Shown here: positions 45,901-55,930 of the stretch, piece after piece
Layout: every line of letters starts with the position of its first letter
Numbering within the stretch: the stretch's first letter is position 1
Source: CAVOGJ01 sp963700865
GTDB lineage: Bacteria > Planctomycetota > Planctomycetia > Pirellulales > Pirellulaceae
NCBI GenBank assembly: GCA_963700865.1
Contig: CAVOZC010000018.1
Coordinates: 1,662,790-1,726,789 of the forward strand
Direction of reading: 5' to 3'
Length of the DNA: 64,000 nucleotides
Program-made: the position numbers and the translations under genes
The notes under the pieces: generated by a model
Told to the model about the DNA's origin: nothing
The model's database searches: none
What the model saw: only the letters and a program-made list of their open reading frames with translations

Positions 45901-48900
45901 GTGCAAATACAACAGGTACAGATGGAGCGATTTGGTCGCCACGAACACCTGATTCTTGATTCGCTGACGGCCGGCCTGAACGTCATTTTCGGCCCCGAGG
46001 GGTCGGGAAAGTCGACGGCAGCCGAGTGCATTCGCTGGCTACTGTACGGTCATGCCGACCGGGCCTCTGGCGGCGATTCCCCGCCACCCGTGGCGAACAT
46101 GGCTCGGTCGTCAGCTGGCTCGCTTACGTTTCTCGAGGCTGGCCGCCGCCGTTTTCTCTCAAGACATGATGATGGCAGCCTTCAGGGGCGGCTCATGCTG
46201 GACGGCGATGACTACTACGGGGAGCCGTCACAACACCTCTTGTCGCTGGTGGGGAATATCCTGCCGCGGGACTTTGATCGGCTCTACTCGCCAGCGCCGG
46301 CGGATGAGTACGGGCTGCTCGAACTCTTGCAAGCCAGCGCCGCACAGGGAATAGAATTTACGTCGCACCGCGTGCCGTCCTTGCGCTGGCAGGAAGTAAG
46401 ATCACAGATCGACGATGCTCGTCGTGATTTGGAGCGGCTGCCCTGGGTCGGGACGGAGCTGTCGGGTCTGTTCGAGCGTAAGCGACAATTGGAGCAAATC
46501 ATCGATAAACTGGCAGCCGAACGGCAGCGAGGCCGTCTCGATGAGGACCGCGAATATCAGGATCTGAGCCAACGCATTCGGGAGATAGAGAGCGACATCG
46601 ATCGGTTGCGGAAGACGTGGCACGACCGCGAACGGGAAGTGAATGACCGTCGCCGCGAGCTGGAACTCACTTGGGCACGGGCCGAGGATGCGCGCCGAGA
46701 TTACTTGTCGCATCGTCGAGCGGAATTGGCCGATATCGAGAATCATCTGTCGCACGCACGCCGCATGCACTCGGACTTGCAGCGCCGCCAGATGGATTTG
46801 GAGGCTCAGCTCCGCGCCAGCGACCTGCAGCTCGACCGCTCGCCCCAGGAGAGGGACCAGGCGGTTTGCCTGGTTCAATCGATTGCCAGACAGCTGGACG
46901 ACCTGCGGGGCGGCGAGTCCGCTTCGACGTTCCGCGACGGTGACGAGTACTACCAGTGGGGTGCGGCCGCGGCTCGGCATGCCACCTTCCGTTATCGCGG
47001 CAGCGGAAGTCCGCTGCGGGCAGCGCTTGAGTCCCTGCGGGACGAAGTGGGGCGACTCTGCGACACCTTGCAGAAGGAACACAGTCAAGATCGCGTGCGG
47101 GACATCGCGGATGAATTGGATCAGCTGCGGCAAACCGAGGAAGCCATGCATCGCTGGATGATGGGACTCGACACGCGCCAGGCGCGGATGGCGAGTGACC
47201 TTACGGAGGTGGAGCGGCACGGGGTTGCGCTGGTTGTCGATCGGGACGCGGACCGGGCGGTCGATCGTCGCGACTGGATCGATTCACAATCTGCCTTGCC
47301 CTTGCGAGCCGTGCGGCACAGCTGTGATGATTTCGCACCGATCCACCCAGATCAAGACCCGCTGTGGCGACAATGGTGCCGCGCCCGCGACGCGGCTCTT
47401 CGTGATCTGCAGGCTTGCGAACAGCAGCTCAGCCAACTGATCGATCGCCGCCGCGACGTCGAGGCCCGTTGGTCGCGAAACGTCGATTGGGAATTGCAGG
47501 CGGCCCGTCGGGAGCTCGCGGAGATCGAGTCACGCTATGGAGCTGCCGAGGAGCGTGAGCGGTTGCAGCGGCGCATCACGCAGTTGGAGTTTGAGCTGGA
47601 CCAGCTGGAGAGTGACGTGCGTCCGGCGCCGGTGGTCGAACATGCGGCGAGAATTCTCGCTCGGCTGACCCAGGGGCGTTATCAGAATCTGCGCGTCGAG
47701 GGAACGACATCTCTCGCCGCGGCAGATGCATCTGGGACGTTCTATCCCAGTGCGCGACTCAGCCACGATGATCGCCAGCAGCTGTACCTGAGCATTTGCC
47801 TGGCCGTCATCACGTCGTTTCGCCGAAGGGGTATCCAGCTTCCCTTCCTTTTGCTTGATGACCGCCTGGGCGGCGGTAGAAAGTTCGATTCCGCACTGGC
47901 TCATGTATTGCGAGCATTCGCGGAGATGGGGCAGCAGGTGTTCGTTTTCACCAGTCATCCGCACGTCGTGCGAATGCTTCAGGAGGTGGGCGCCAACGTG
48001 GTGGAATTGGCTCGCAAGCAGAATCCGGTACCGCACAGGCCGGAGGTCGTCGAGCAAGTGCGATTTCGGTCACGGACCGAGCCCCGTTATCCCTCTGCGT
48101 CCTTCGACTCTTTCCGCGGTGCGCGGCACCACGATGCCGGCCCGGAATGGCCCACCGTCCGGCCACTGCCACCGGTCGACGATCTTGAACTTGCCGCGGA
48201 TCGTTCGCGGCGGTCTTATCGTCCGTCGCCGCGGGCCGAGCAGGCACCCGTCACTTCCAGCTGGCTCGACCAACGGCCAGGCTATTATGAGAACGTCACG
48301 TTCGAGAACGACCCACCGGCAACCGCGGCGGGCGGTCCTTTCGTGGCCCCCCCCGCGCCCCCGCGCCCCCAGGCCTTGCATCGCAATCCCCCGTCACGAG
48401 CGGAGGCGAGCGACGCGATGCCACTCTCGCCTGCGACACGAATCGAACACTGCGGAACCATCGAAGCGGACGTTGCCTCCCGGTTACGAGCCGTGGGAAT
48501 CGTGACGGTCGGTGATTTTGTCGATGCCTCGCCGGCCACGATCGATACCCACCTCCAAGATTGGGGGTTTGAATCGCTGCCCGTGCGGCGGTGGCAGGTT
48601 CAATTGCGGTTGCGAGGCGAAGTGGCTGGTATTTCGGCGGATGACGCGCGGCTCCTTGTGGCAGTGGGCATCGAGTCGGCCGAATCGCTCGCGAATGCCG
48701 ACGTCGATTCACTGAGCGAACGCATTGGGCGGCTGCTGTCGACCAGTCGAGCTCACGCCGGCGGCCGTTACGATGCGCTGCGACGAGATTATCATCGCGA
48801 GCGAATAAGCCGCTGGATTCACGCGGCTCGCGAGGCGTTGCCGTCCCGTCGCACCGCCCGCTCGGAACGTACCCACGGATCGTCACATCGCGCGTCCCTG

Positions 48901-49380
48901 GGTAAGCCGGAACGCCGTTTGGCACGAGAAACATCGTCGGTGGATCGCTTTTATTTGCAGCGAAATGATCCGGTGGTCGATGCGCCGACCATCGGGCCGC
49001 GAACCGCGGAGCGATTGGGGAGGCTGGGTATTGACACCGTCGGGGATCTGCTCCAGGCCGACCCCGAGGAACTCGCCGCGAGCGTTCACTCCCGCCGGAT
49101 TTCGGCGGACGACATTCGCGATTGGCAGTTGCAGGCGACATTGGTCTGTCGCGTGCCCGGACTGCGAGGTCACGATGCCCGCGTCTTGGTTGCCTGTGGG
49201 GTGATGTCCGCCGAACACTTGGCCGCGTCCTCAGCCGACGAGTTGTGGGGGACGATCCGGCCATTCACGAAGACCAATGAATGCAAGCGGATCATCCGTA
49301 ATGGCAAAATGCCGGATCGCCAGGAAGTGGCCGACTGGATCCGCGCCGTGCAAAGCGCTCGCTCGCTGCAAAAGGCCTGA
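45901..49380 (+). CDS. YhaN/SbcC-like coiled-coil ATPase fused to two DUF4332 domains
   Basis: 1159 residues from GTG 45901; MQIQQVQMERFGRHEHL is the family first strand, so the ATG seven codons later is too short. Walker A is GPEGSGKST near 36. Long coiled coils lie at about 170-330 and 500-580. The C-terminal ATPase half has the signature helix LSHDDRQQLYLSICLAV and Walker B FLLLDDRLGGG with the DD pair typical of YhaN. A disordered linker (700-830) leads to two DUF4332 modules: IEADVASRLRAVGIVTVGDFV (about 860-970) and IGPRTAERLGRLGIDTVGDLL (about 1025-1140), helix-hairpin-helix-like. Predicted DNA-associated ATPase; no nuclease partner is adjacent. Confidence 0.8.
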   Translation: MQIQQVQMERFGRHEHLILDSLTAGLNVIFGPEGSGKSTAAECIRWLLYGHADRASGGDSPPPVANMARSSAGSLTFLEAGRRRFLSRHDDGSLQGRLMLDGDDYYGEPSQHLLSLVGNILPRDFDRLYSPAPADEYGLLELLQASAAQGIEFTSHRVPSLRWQEVRSQIDDARRDLERLPWVGTELSGLFERKRQLEQIIDKLAAERQRGRLDEDREYQDLSQRIREIESDIDRLRKTWHDREREVNDRRRELELTWARAEDARRDYLSHRRAELADIENHLSHARRMHSDLQRRQMDLEAQLRASDLQLDRSPQERDQAVCLVQSIARQLDDLRGGESASTFRDGDEYYQWGAAAARHATFRYRGSGSPLRAALESLRDEVGRLCDTLQKEHSQDRVRDIADELDQLRQTEEAMHRWMMGLDTRQARMASDLTEVERHGVALVVDRDADRAVDRRDWIDSQSALPLRAVRHSCDDFAPIHPDQDPLWRQWCRARDAALRDLQACEQQLSQLIDRRRDVEARWSRNVDWELQAARRELAEIESRYGAAEERERLQRRITQLEFELDQLESDVRPAPVVEHAARILARLTQGRYQNLRVEGTTSLAAADASGTFYPSARLSHDDRQQLYLSICLAVITSFRRRGIQLPFLLLDDRLGGGRKFDSALAHVLRAFAEMGQQVFVFTSHPHVVRMLQEVGANVVELARKQNPVPHRPEVVEQVRFRSRTEPRYPSASFDSFRGARHHDAGPEWPTVRPLPPVDDLELAADRSRRSYRPSPRAEQAPVTSSWLDQRPGYYENVTFENDPPATAAGGPFVAPPAPPRPQALHRNPPSRAEASDAMPLSPATRIEHCGTIEADVASRLRAVGIVTVGDFVDASPATIDTHLQDWGFESLPVRRWQVQLRLRGEVAGISADDARLLVAVGIESAESLANADVDSLSERIGRLLSTSRAHAGGRYDALRRDYHRERISRWIHAAREALPSRRTARSERTHGSSHRASLGKPERRLARETSSVDRFYLQRNDPVVDAPTIGPRTAERLGRLGIDTVGDLLQADPEELAASVHSRRISADDIRDWQLQATLVCRVPGLRGHDARVLVACGVMSAEHLAASSADELWGTIRPFTKTNECKRIIRNGKMPDRQEVADWIRAVQSARSLQKA

Positions 49381-49869
49381 TCATGCGGTGAAATGGGTGC
49401 TTGTGACGTTCCCAGGGGCGCGGTCACGTTGGAGGTAGAAACGGACGACGGCATGCAATTCGTCTCGTCGTCCGTGACCCGCAATGTAGAGTCCGCGGAA
49501 GGCGGACCAAGGCCATGGCCAACGGCGGCCAAGCAGCAGCACGCCTTGAGGGTCCTGGCGAGCATCCGCGATGTTTGTCCAAGGGATGAAGTGCCTCCAG
49601 CGGAACAGACGCCACTGCACGCCTCGGACATCCAGCTCGAAGTGGACCGGCAACCACAATCGCCAGGTCGCCAGGAACAGCGCGCTGGCAGCCGCAAGCG
49701 TGAGCCAGGGCGTTCCACTCCAGACACCAATCACCGTCGAAAAACCACCGATTCCCAGCAACGCCGCCACCGCCTGGGCCGCATCATCGCGAAGCGGCCA
49801 GTCGGTCACCTGCAGGACCGGGAGCGGTTCATCGCCAACTTGGGTATCTGGCCGGGGCGGTGAAGACAT
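49381..49869 (-). CDS. Two-helix membrane protein with PH-like tail
   Basis: 162 residues. Two membrane segments lie near 32-70 (AAQAVAALLGIGGFSTVIGVW, LTLAAASALFLATWRLWL). They are followed by a short beta-rich domain (HFELDVRGVQWRLFRWRHFIPWTNIADARQ, GVLLLG, LYIAGHG) resembling bacterial PH domains. Its stop codon abuts the end of the YhaN-like gene on the opposite strand. Unknown function; 21 bases downstream of the next small membrane gene, so likely co-transcribed with it. Confidence 0.7.
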   Translation of the reverse strand: MSSPPRPDTQVGDEPLPVLQVTDWPLRDDAAQAVAALLGIGGFSTVIGVWSGTPWLTLAAASALFLATWRLWLPVHFELDVRGVQWRLFRWRHFIPWTNIADARQDPQGVLLLGRRWPWPWSAFRGLYIAGHGRRDELHAVVRFYLQRDRAPGNVTSTHFTA

Positions 49870-49890
49870 CGATGGCCGCTCTCCGTTCGA

Positions 49891-50232
49891 TCAATCCGGA
49901 TGAACAATGGTTGGCTGCATGACGCCCTTCACCACGATGGCGGTGGTTAGAAACAACGCGGAAGACATGACCACGGCGAAAAAGGTGCAAGCGGCGAAAT
50001 AGTCTCGCATCAGGACCAACGCCGGCGGCTCCTCGCTCTTCGGGATGCGCCGCTGGGTCGTGCCGGAGGTGGGGATGGCGTCGCGCACGTCTTCGCGCCA
50101 GTCCTGCCAGGCGGCTTCGGCGTCCGCGTTCCCGAACGTCGCCAGCGACCGGGAACGAGCCACAAACATTCCGCCCACGACCGCGGTCATGCAGAGCCCA
50201 TAAGCGAGCACCCAATAAGTCGTTCGGTTCAT
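49891..50232 (-). CDS. Small two-helix membrane protein
   Basis: 113 residues. One helix at the N-terminus (YWVLAYGLCMTAVVGGMFVA) and one near the C-terminus (FAACTFFAVVMSSALFLTTAIVV), with a soluble charged stretch between. No family recognised. A plausible start (MNRTTYW) and a partner gene just downstream support it as real. Confidence 0.6.
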   Translation of the reverse strand: MNRTTYWVLAYGLCMTAVVGGMFVARSRSLATFGNADAEAAWQDWREDVRDAIPTSGTTQRRIPKSEEPPALVLMRDYFAACTFFAVVMSSALFLTTAIVVKGVMQPTIVHPD

Positions 50233-50658
50233 GGCGTCGTTTCCTGGCTCCCTAGAGATTACCTGTCCGGTAAGACCCTCACAGACGCTTGTCTCGCCGC
50301 CCGCTCGACGCGTGGAACGTCAGGCGTGCCTCCATTCGATGGCAAGCATCGCCTCGCCGGTGCCGACGTCCCACAATCGTTAGAATCGGCACCAGCCGAC
50401 GTCCCGTCCGAACCTGCCGCCCGCGCAGCCTGCCCAACCGTTTCAGGGGTTGGCATCCGCAAATCGGTTGTGATCATCGCGCCGTGATCATCCGTCTCGA
50501 CCGCATCGACCGTCCCGCAGTTTCTTCAGAATAGCACGTTCTAGCTGCACTGACTGCTGTGATCCTTTCCGATACTACGCCAAGTACGACCGTTAGAGGC
50601 GGAAGCGGCTGTTCGAGACCCTAAAGACATTACTGCCCACACAAGGCATCTAAACCCG
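50233..50658. other. Intergenic gap before the BBP2 porin gene
   Basis: 426 bases between divergent genes. Short frames on both strands look like chance. It must contain the promoter for the barrel protein, but no convincing elements are visible. Confidence 0.4.
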
Positions 50659-52047
50659 ATGTATACGCACCGTAGACTCATTTCGTTGATTATCGTGACC
50701 TCTGTCGCCGTCGGGTCGGTCGCCGCCGAGTCGGAATACTGGCTACCCATGTCTTCCTGGGACGGATCGTCTGTCGTCGTGACGGAGACCGTCCAGGGTC
50801 GAACCGGGGTCGCGTCTGGCCACGCCGCGGTCGGCCTGCGTTCCCCGCTGACGTCGACCGCCGCCGCGAGGGATCGGACCGGTTTGTCGTCGTCGGCGTT
50901 TCCCTCGCCCACCACTGATTTCGCGGAGCAGTACGCTTCGTCCCTTACCGTGCGCGGCCAAGAGGAGGTACAGGAAGGGCAATTCACACGTCTCGCCGAG
51001 CAGGAAGATGCGTCGGGCATCGGCGGCTGGGCGTCCTGGGGCATTTACGACAACTCGCACGGCATCAATGGTCGCACCGGCAATCTGCCGTTGGGCTTCA
51101 ATAACCTCGCGCAGGAATTTCAGTTGAACCAGGCCTGGCTCTACGCAACCCGCGTTGCCGAAACGGGGAATGGATTCGATTGGGGTTATCGCATGGACGT
51201 CCTTTGGGGTTCGGATGGCCCCGACACGGCGGCGTTTGGTGATGAGAGCTGGGATGTTAAATGGAATACCAGTAAGACGTACGGTTTTGCCATGCCGCAG
51301 CTCTACTTCGAATTGGCCTTCGATCGACTTGATATCATCATCGGTCACTTTTACACAATCATTGGTTATGAGGTGGTGCAGGCTCCGGACAACTTCTTCT
51401 ACTCGCACGCGCTCGCGTTTTACTACCACGAGCCATTCACCCACACCGGCGTGTTGGGGAATTATGCCTTGAATGACAAGTGGAAGGTGTATGGTGGCTG
51501 GACGGCCGGCTGGGACACGGGATTCAGTAACGGTAACAACGGCTCGACCTTCCTCGGTGGCGTGGAATGGACACCGATGGACGAATTCTCGTTCTTCTAT
51601 GCGACCTCGTTTGGTGACCCGGGCGACAATCCGGTGATGACCAGCTCCACGTTTATCCAGAGCATCGTCATGGATTTCAAATTCATCGACGATTGGGAAT
51701 ATGTTTTCTGGAGCGACTTTCAAACCCGCGATTCCGATACCCTTGGTGGAAAGTCCTACGGCATTACTCAGTATCTCTACTACACGCTGAATGAGCGTAC
51801 GACGCTCGGTGCGCGTTATGAATGGTTCCGCGATGGACGAGGTGTCAACGGGCTTGCTGGCGCGAGCGAGCACTTTCACAACGTTACCTTCGGCTTGAAT
51901 CGATTCACGCGGCTCGGAATCGTGTTTCGCCCTGAAGTCCGCTGCGACTGGGCTGCTCGTGATCGGGGATTCGCGGGAGGGGCGTTTGCGAACGGGACGC
52001 AGCAGGATCAGGTGACGTGGGGCCTGAACGGGTACTGCACCTTCTAG
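50659..52047 (+). CDS. BBP2-family outer-membrane beta-barrel protein
   Basis: 462 residues. Signal peptide (RRLISLIIVTSVAVGSVAA). After a variable linker, the barrel begins GIGGWASWGIYDNSHGING and carries the family blocks LNQAWLYATRV, WGYRMDVLWGSDGPDT, MPQLYFELAFDRLDIIIGHFYTIIGYE and FFYSHALAFYYHEPFTHTGVL. Aromatic-rich alternating strands continue to the C-terminal WGLNGYCTF, with the terminal Phe usual for BAM substrates. The family (BBP2/OmpL-like, PF07642) is abundant in planctomycetes and thought to be porin-like; the solute is unknown. Confidence 0.9.
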   Translation: MYTHRRLISLIIVTSVAVGSVAAESEYWLPMSSWDGSSVVVTETVQGRTGVASGHAAVGLRSPLTSTAAARDRTGLSSSAFPSPTTDFAEQYASSLTVRGQEEVQEGQFTRLAEQEDASGIGGWASWGIYDNSHGINGRTGNLPLGFNNLAQEFQLNQAWLYATRVAETGNGFDWGYRMDVLWGSDGPDTAAFGDESWDVKWNTSKTYGFAMPQLYFELAFDRLDIIIGHFYTIIGYEVVQAPDNFFYSHALAFYYHEPFTHTGVLGNYALNDKWKVYGGWTAGWDTGFSNGNNGSTFLGGVEWTPMDEFSFFYATSFGDPGDNPVMTSSTFIQSIVMDFKFIDDWEYVFWSDFQTRDSDTLGGKSYGITQYLYYTLNERTTLGARYEWFRDGRGVNGLAGASEHFHNVTFGLNRFTRLGIVFRPEVRCDWAARDRGFAGGAFANGTQQDQVTWGLNGYCTF

Positions 52048-52291
52048 CGGCCAGCGGGCGGTGGCCGCCGCGAGCGGCTTGACGGTGCCGCGGATCGCCC
52101 CGTACATTGCCAAGAGGACGGAGCGGCGGGCCTCGGCCCCGCGGCGGTGAGCCTCGGCGGCCGCCTGGCGTCTCGGTGCCCAATCGCTCCCCCACGATCT
52201 CTCGTCCGCCCCGGTCCGCTGCCCGGTCCGTGCGGCGACGCGGATACCTCCGCGGCGATCGGGGGTTGCCCAACGACAAGAGGAAACGCCC

Positions 52292-53599
52292 GTGCCAGGC
52301 ACTTGCATCATCGGACTACAGTGGGGGGACGAAGCCAAAGGCAAGTTGGTGGATCTCTTGACATCGCAGTTTGACGTCGTCATTCGTTACCAGGGTGGCG
52401 CCAATGCGGGGCACACGGTGGTGATTGGCGACCAGACATACAAGCTGCACTTGATTCCCAGCGGAATCCTCAACCCGGACGTGATGAACATCGTCGCGCC
52501 GGGCGTCGTCGTCAGCCCGCCCGTGATTCTGGCGGAGATGGAAGGGCTGGCACAGCGGGGCATTCGCGTCGCTGAGAATCTGCGGCTGAGTGAACGCTCC
52601 CATGTGGTCATGCCATGGCACATTGCGGAAGATCGGCTGGTAAATGCCAGCGACCTGGGTGGTGAGAATATCGGTACGACGCTCCGCGGCATCGGTCCCT
52701 GTTATCGGGACAAAGTCGGCCGGACCACGGCCATCCGACTGGGTGATCTGATTCGCGATGATTTTCACGATCGTGTGCGGCAGATTACCGATGCCAAGCA
52801 GGCCTATCTGGTGGCGGCGGGCTCGGAAGAGATGCTCGATGCCGACGCGATTTTCGCCGAGTACGCAGATTATGCCCGGCGGCTTGCCCCCTTCATCGGA
52901 GACACCACGCATTTTCTGTTGGATGCCGCCGAGAGCGGTGCCCGCTTGCTCTTCGAAGGCGCCCAAGGTTCGCTGCTGGATGTCGACCACGGGACCTATC
53001 CGTTCGTGACGAGCAGCAACAGCTCGGGCGTCGGCATCTCGGCCGGCTCGGGCGTTCCTGGGCGCTGGATTCAACGCGTCATCGGCGTTGTCAAAACCTA
53101 CAGTACGCGCGTCGGCGGTGGTCCCTTTCCCACCGAACTGGACAATGAAACGGGGCAGCACATTCGTGAGCGGGGCAAGGAGTATGGAACGACGACCGGG
53201 CGTCCGCGGCGTTGCGGCTGGTTTGATGCGGTCGCCGTTCGCTATACGGCTCGCCTGGGCGGGGTGCATGCCTTGTCGGCCATGATGCTGGACGTGCTGA
53301 GCTCCTTACCGGAACTGCAAATCTGCGTCGCGTATGAATTGGATGGTCAGCGTATCGATCGCCTTCCCTATCATGCGGATGATCTGCGGCGGGCAAAGCC
53401 GATCTATGAAACTCTTCCCGGCTGGCAGACGGAAATTACGGATGCGCGGCGGTGGGATGATCTGCCGCCGCGGGCCATTGCCTATCTTAAGCGGATCGCT
53501 GAATTGGTTGGCTGTCCGATTGAAATTGCCTCGGTCGGTCCCGATCGGTCTCAAACGATTTTCCGCCATGGGGACACCGCGTCGGTGGCGTTGCACTAA
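52292..53599 (+). CDS. purA: Adenylosuccinate synthetase
   Basis: Joins IMP and aspartate with GTP to form adenylosuccinate, the first committed step to AMP. 435 residues from GTG 52292, preceded by AAGAGG. Signatures: IGLQWGDEAKGKLVDLL (the family has WGDEGKGK, so one Gly is Ala), GGANAGHTVV, GTTLRGIGPCYRDK, FEGAQGSLLDVDHGTYPFVTSSN, VVKTYSTRVGGGPFPTEL, TTGRPRRCGWFDAVA and SVGPDRSQTI. The catalytic Asp and His of WGDE and AGHT are intact. Confidence 0.97.
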   Translation: MPGTCIIGLQWGDEAKGKLVDLLTSQFDVVIRYQGGANAGHTVVIGDQTYKLHLIPSGILNPDVMNIVAPGVVVSPPVILAEMEGLAQRGIRVAENLRLSERSHVVMPWHIAEDRLVNASDLGGENIGTTLRGIGPCYRDKVGRTTAIRLGDLIRDDFHDRVRQITDAKQAYLVAAGSEEMLDADAIFAEYADYARRLAPFIGDTTHFLLDAAESGARLLFEGAQGSLLDVDHGTYPFVTSSNSSGVGISAGSGVPGRWIQRVIGVVKTYSTRVGGGPFPTELDNETGQHIRERGKEYGTTTGRPRRCGWFDAVAVRYTARLGGVHALSAMMLDVLSSLPELQICVAYELDGQRIDRLPYHADDLRRAKPIYETLPGWQTEITDARRWDDLPPRAIAYLKRIAELVGCPIEIASVGPDRSQTIFRHGDTASVALH

Positions 53600-53668
53600 G
53601 CGTTTCCTTGGATCGCAGCACGAGATGGCTTGCTGGTTTGTGGAATTGGGTTGACACTGAGCCGAATC

Positions 53669-54436
53669 ATGACGGGCGAATCCCCCATCACCGCTCCTCG
53701 TGCCAGCTGGCCGCGGCATATTGCGATCATTATGGATGGCAATGGCAGGTGGGCTCAGCAGCAGGGATTGCCACGGATCGAAGGGCATCGACGTGGCGTC
53801 ACGAGTGTCCGCCGCACGGTTGAGGAGAGCGCTCGGCTGGAAATCGACCAGTTGACGCTTTATTGCTTGTCGAGTGAAAACTGGAAGCGGCCGCGGCACG
53901 AACTCGATTTTCTCATGCACCTGCTCGAACAGTACATGATCGAGGAACGATCCTTGCTGATGGAGCAGGGAGTCCGCGTGAGTGTCATTGGTCGCCGCGA
54001 CGGCATCCCCTCCGGCGTGCTGGCGGAAATGGACAAGACCATCGACATGACCGCCGAAAATACCGGCACCCGTCTTTGTCTGGCCATCAACTACGGCGGC
54101 CGGGCCGAAGTGGTCGATGCGGTGCGGCGCATCGCCTCGGATGTCGCCTCGGGGCACATGGCCATTGAGGATGTCAACGAAGAGGCCGTGGCCGCTTATT
54201 TGTACACCAGCGGCATGCGTGATCCCGATCTGCTCATTCGCACCGCCGGCGAAATGCGGATCAGCAACTTTCTTCTCTGGCAAATCAGTTACGCCGAGTT
54301 ATGGGTCACCGAACGGTGCTGGCCCGAGTTTGATCGGAGCGATCTGCATGCGGCCATCCGCGATTACGCGGCTCGCGATCGCCGCTTCGGTGGCCTGACG
54401 CCGAAAATCGCAACACCGGGCGGGAATCCCGATTAA
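53669..54436 (+). CDS. uppS: Undecaprenyl (isoprenyl) diphosphate synthase
   Basis: Extends FPP with IPP to the C55 lipid carrier of wall and surface polysaccharides. 255 residues from ATG 53669; a TTG 13 codons upstream is less likely. Motifs: HIAIIMDGNGRWAQQQGLPRIEGHRRG with the catalytic Asp and RxxGH, TLYCLSSENWKRP, LCLAINYGGRAEVVDAV, and the C-terminal PDLLIRTAGEMRISNFLLWQISYAE. In most family members the segment reads RTSGExRxSNF; Ser is Ala here. Follows purA by 69 bases. Confidence 0.95.
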   Translation: MTGESPITAPRASWPRHIAIIMDGNGRWAQQQGLPRIEGHRRGVTSVRRTVEESARLEIDQLTLYCLSSENWKRPRHELDFLMHLLEQYMIEERSLLMEQGVRVSVIGRRDGIPSGVLAEMDKTIDMTAENTGTRLCLAINYGGRAEVVDAVRRIASDVASGHMAIEDVNEEAVAAYLYTSGMRDPDLLIRTAGEMRISNFLLWQISYAELWVTERCWPEFDRSDLHAAIRDYAARDRRFGGLTPKIATPGGNPD

Positions 54437-54481
54437 TGGTGTCCGCGTGTGTGGCGGGAACCCTGAGCGGCCGATTCGCCG

Positions 54482-55360
54482 TCAGGGTGGATGCGGGTCT
54501 GTGCGGGCGGATGCAGCGTCGCGGGCCATGGCCAGTACCACGGGCACAGCGAAATGGGGCAGGCGCAGCAGCGTCTCGGCAAAATCATGCCCGTCACTGG
54601 CTGTAGCACGAGCCACCGCGGTGATAAGCCCCCAGCCGGCCATGTACCACGGAACCCACCGCCAGCGCGTGGTGAGCAGCAATGCCGCCAGCAATCCGTC
54701 CGCCACGCCGATGAGTGGCAAGAGCGATTCGGCCCATGATTGAGGCAGCTGCCAACCGCCCAGCCGCTCGACTGTCCCCAGGATCATGGTCGTGAATGCG
54801 GGCATCCGCAGGAGCGCCTCCAAACCATGGGTCAGGAAGGTGGCGGCCGTGGCCCAGGCGAGCCCCTGAACGTGTCGCCGGCTGAGTGACCCATCGCGGC
54901 TGGCACCCGCCAGGACGATCGGCACGGCAATCCGCATGGCTCGTGCGGCAAAGGTCCATTGCGAAAGGGCCATTCCGCCGCGATATGTGGCCGCCGCCGC
55001 AAGTGCCAGCTCCCAAGCCGCAGCGAACACGAGCAGCGGCCATTCCAGGCGTCGCCAGCGGCGGGCGGCCAGATATTGGTCGGCGGAACGGCAGGCGGCG
55101 GCATTGATGAGCAGCACGGAGAGTCCGCTGATGACGTAGAGCAACATGCCAGTGTCGTCCAACCACTGGGCCCACGGTTCGGGCCACCGGCAGTCGAAGA
55201 TCATGGTTTCGAAGAGCTCGGAATCGGTCTCGTAGGGGTGCCAAAGATACTTGATGCCGAATCCGATACCACGACAGGCGAACGCGATCCGCAGCAGCCA
55301 GATGGCGCGGAAGGAGACCGATTCGGTCGAATCAATGCGCGGGTCCACAGTGGCGAGCAC
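54482..55360 (-). CDS. Polytopic membrane protein, family not recognised
   Basis: About 292 residues from GTG 55360; the frame runs further upstream only into the repeat array and gives low-complexity sequence there, so that extension is rejected. Several membrane segments follow: FRAIWLLRIAFACRGIGFGI, GMLLYVISGLSVLLINAAA, WPLLVFAAAWELALAAAATY, AESLLPLIGVADGLLAALLL and VPWYMAGWGLITAVARA. Conserved-looking features include KYLWHPYETDSELFETM after the first helix. No catalytic motif is obvious. Its start lies about 60 bases from the left repeat array. Confidence 0.7.
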   Translation of the reverse strand: MLATVDPRIDSTESVSFRAIWLLRIAFACRGIGFGIKYLWHPYETDSELFETMIFDCRWPEPWAQWLDDTGMLLYVISGLSVLLINAAACRSADQYLAARRWRRLEWPLLVFAAAWELALAAAATYRGGMALSQWTFAARAMRIAVPIVLAGASRDGSLSRRHVQGLAWATAATFLTHGLEALLRMPAFTTMILGTVERLGGWQLPQSWAESLLPLIGVADGLLAALLLTTRWRWVPWYMAGWGLITAVARATASDGHDFAETLLRLPHFAVPVVLAMARDAASARTDPHPP

Positions 55361-55423
55361 GACGGAAAGTCTCCCAGGGAGCGGGCCATATGCGGAGCAA
55401 ACATAGTCGGCAAGGGGGTGGAC

Positions 55424-55915
55424 CGGGAAGCCCCAGCCACGGACAGGACTGTGGCTAGAAGGCCCAGCCACGGGAGATGGTTGGACCCCGGCATCGTGGC
55501 TGGGGCATCCTGCCCCAGTCGTTGGAGGTGGCTGCTGTCTTGGGGGTGTTGGCAGGGACTCGTGTTGGGGGCGGGACTTGCCGTGGGAGCCGGCGACAAG
55601 GACTGTGGCTGGAAGCCCCAGCCACGGACAAGGACTGTGGCTAGAAGCCCCAGCCACGGACAAGGACTGTGGCTAGAAGCCCCAGCCACGGACAGGACTG
55701 TGGCTGGAAGCCCCAGCCACGGGAGATGGTTGGACCCCGGCATCGTGGCTGGGGCATCCTGCCCCAGTCGTTGGAGGTGGCTGCTGTCTTGGGGGTGTTG
55801 GCAAGGACTCGTGTTGGGGGCGGGACTTGCCGTGGGAGCCGGCGACAAGGACTGTGGCTAGTAGCCCCAGCCACGGACAGGACTGTGGCTAAAAAAAAGC
55901 CCCAGCCACGGCCAG
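55424..55915. repeat. Left REP-like array (8 short hairpins, 2 long units)
   Basis: Eight copies, some damaged, of a short element whose arms GTGGCTGG (or GTGGCTAG) and CCAGCCAC enclose AAGCC, spaced by GGACAGGACT or GGACAAGGACT. Two long units of about 120 bases interrupt them (starting near 55479 and 55728); each has a second hairpin, CTGGGGCA/TGCCCCAG, around TCC. One short copy has an A8 insertion-like run (55891-55898). All lie between the membrane-protein start and the transposase stop. Confidence 0.92.
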
Positions 55916-55930
55916 GATCGATTCAATTCT

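Noticed and set aside
55361..55663. Upstream extension of the membrane protein into the repeat array
   Set aside because: The added 101 residues are repeat-derived low complexity; a GTG at 55360 gives a sensible N-terminus.
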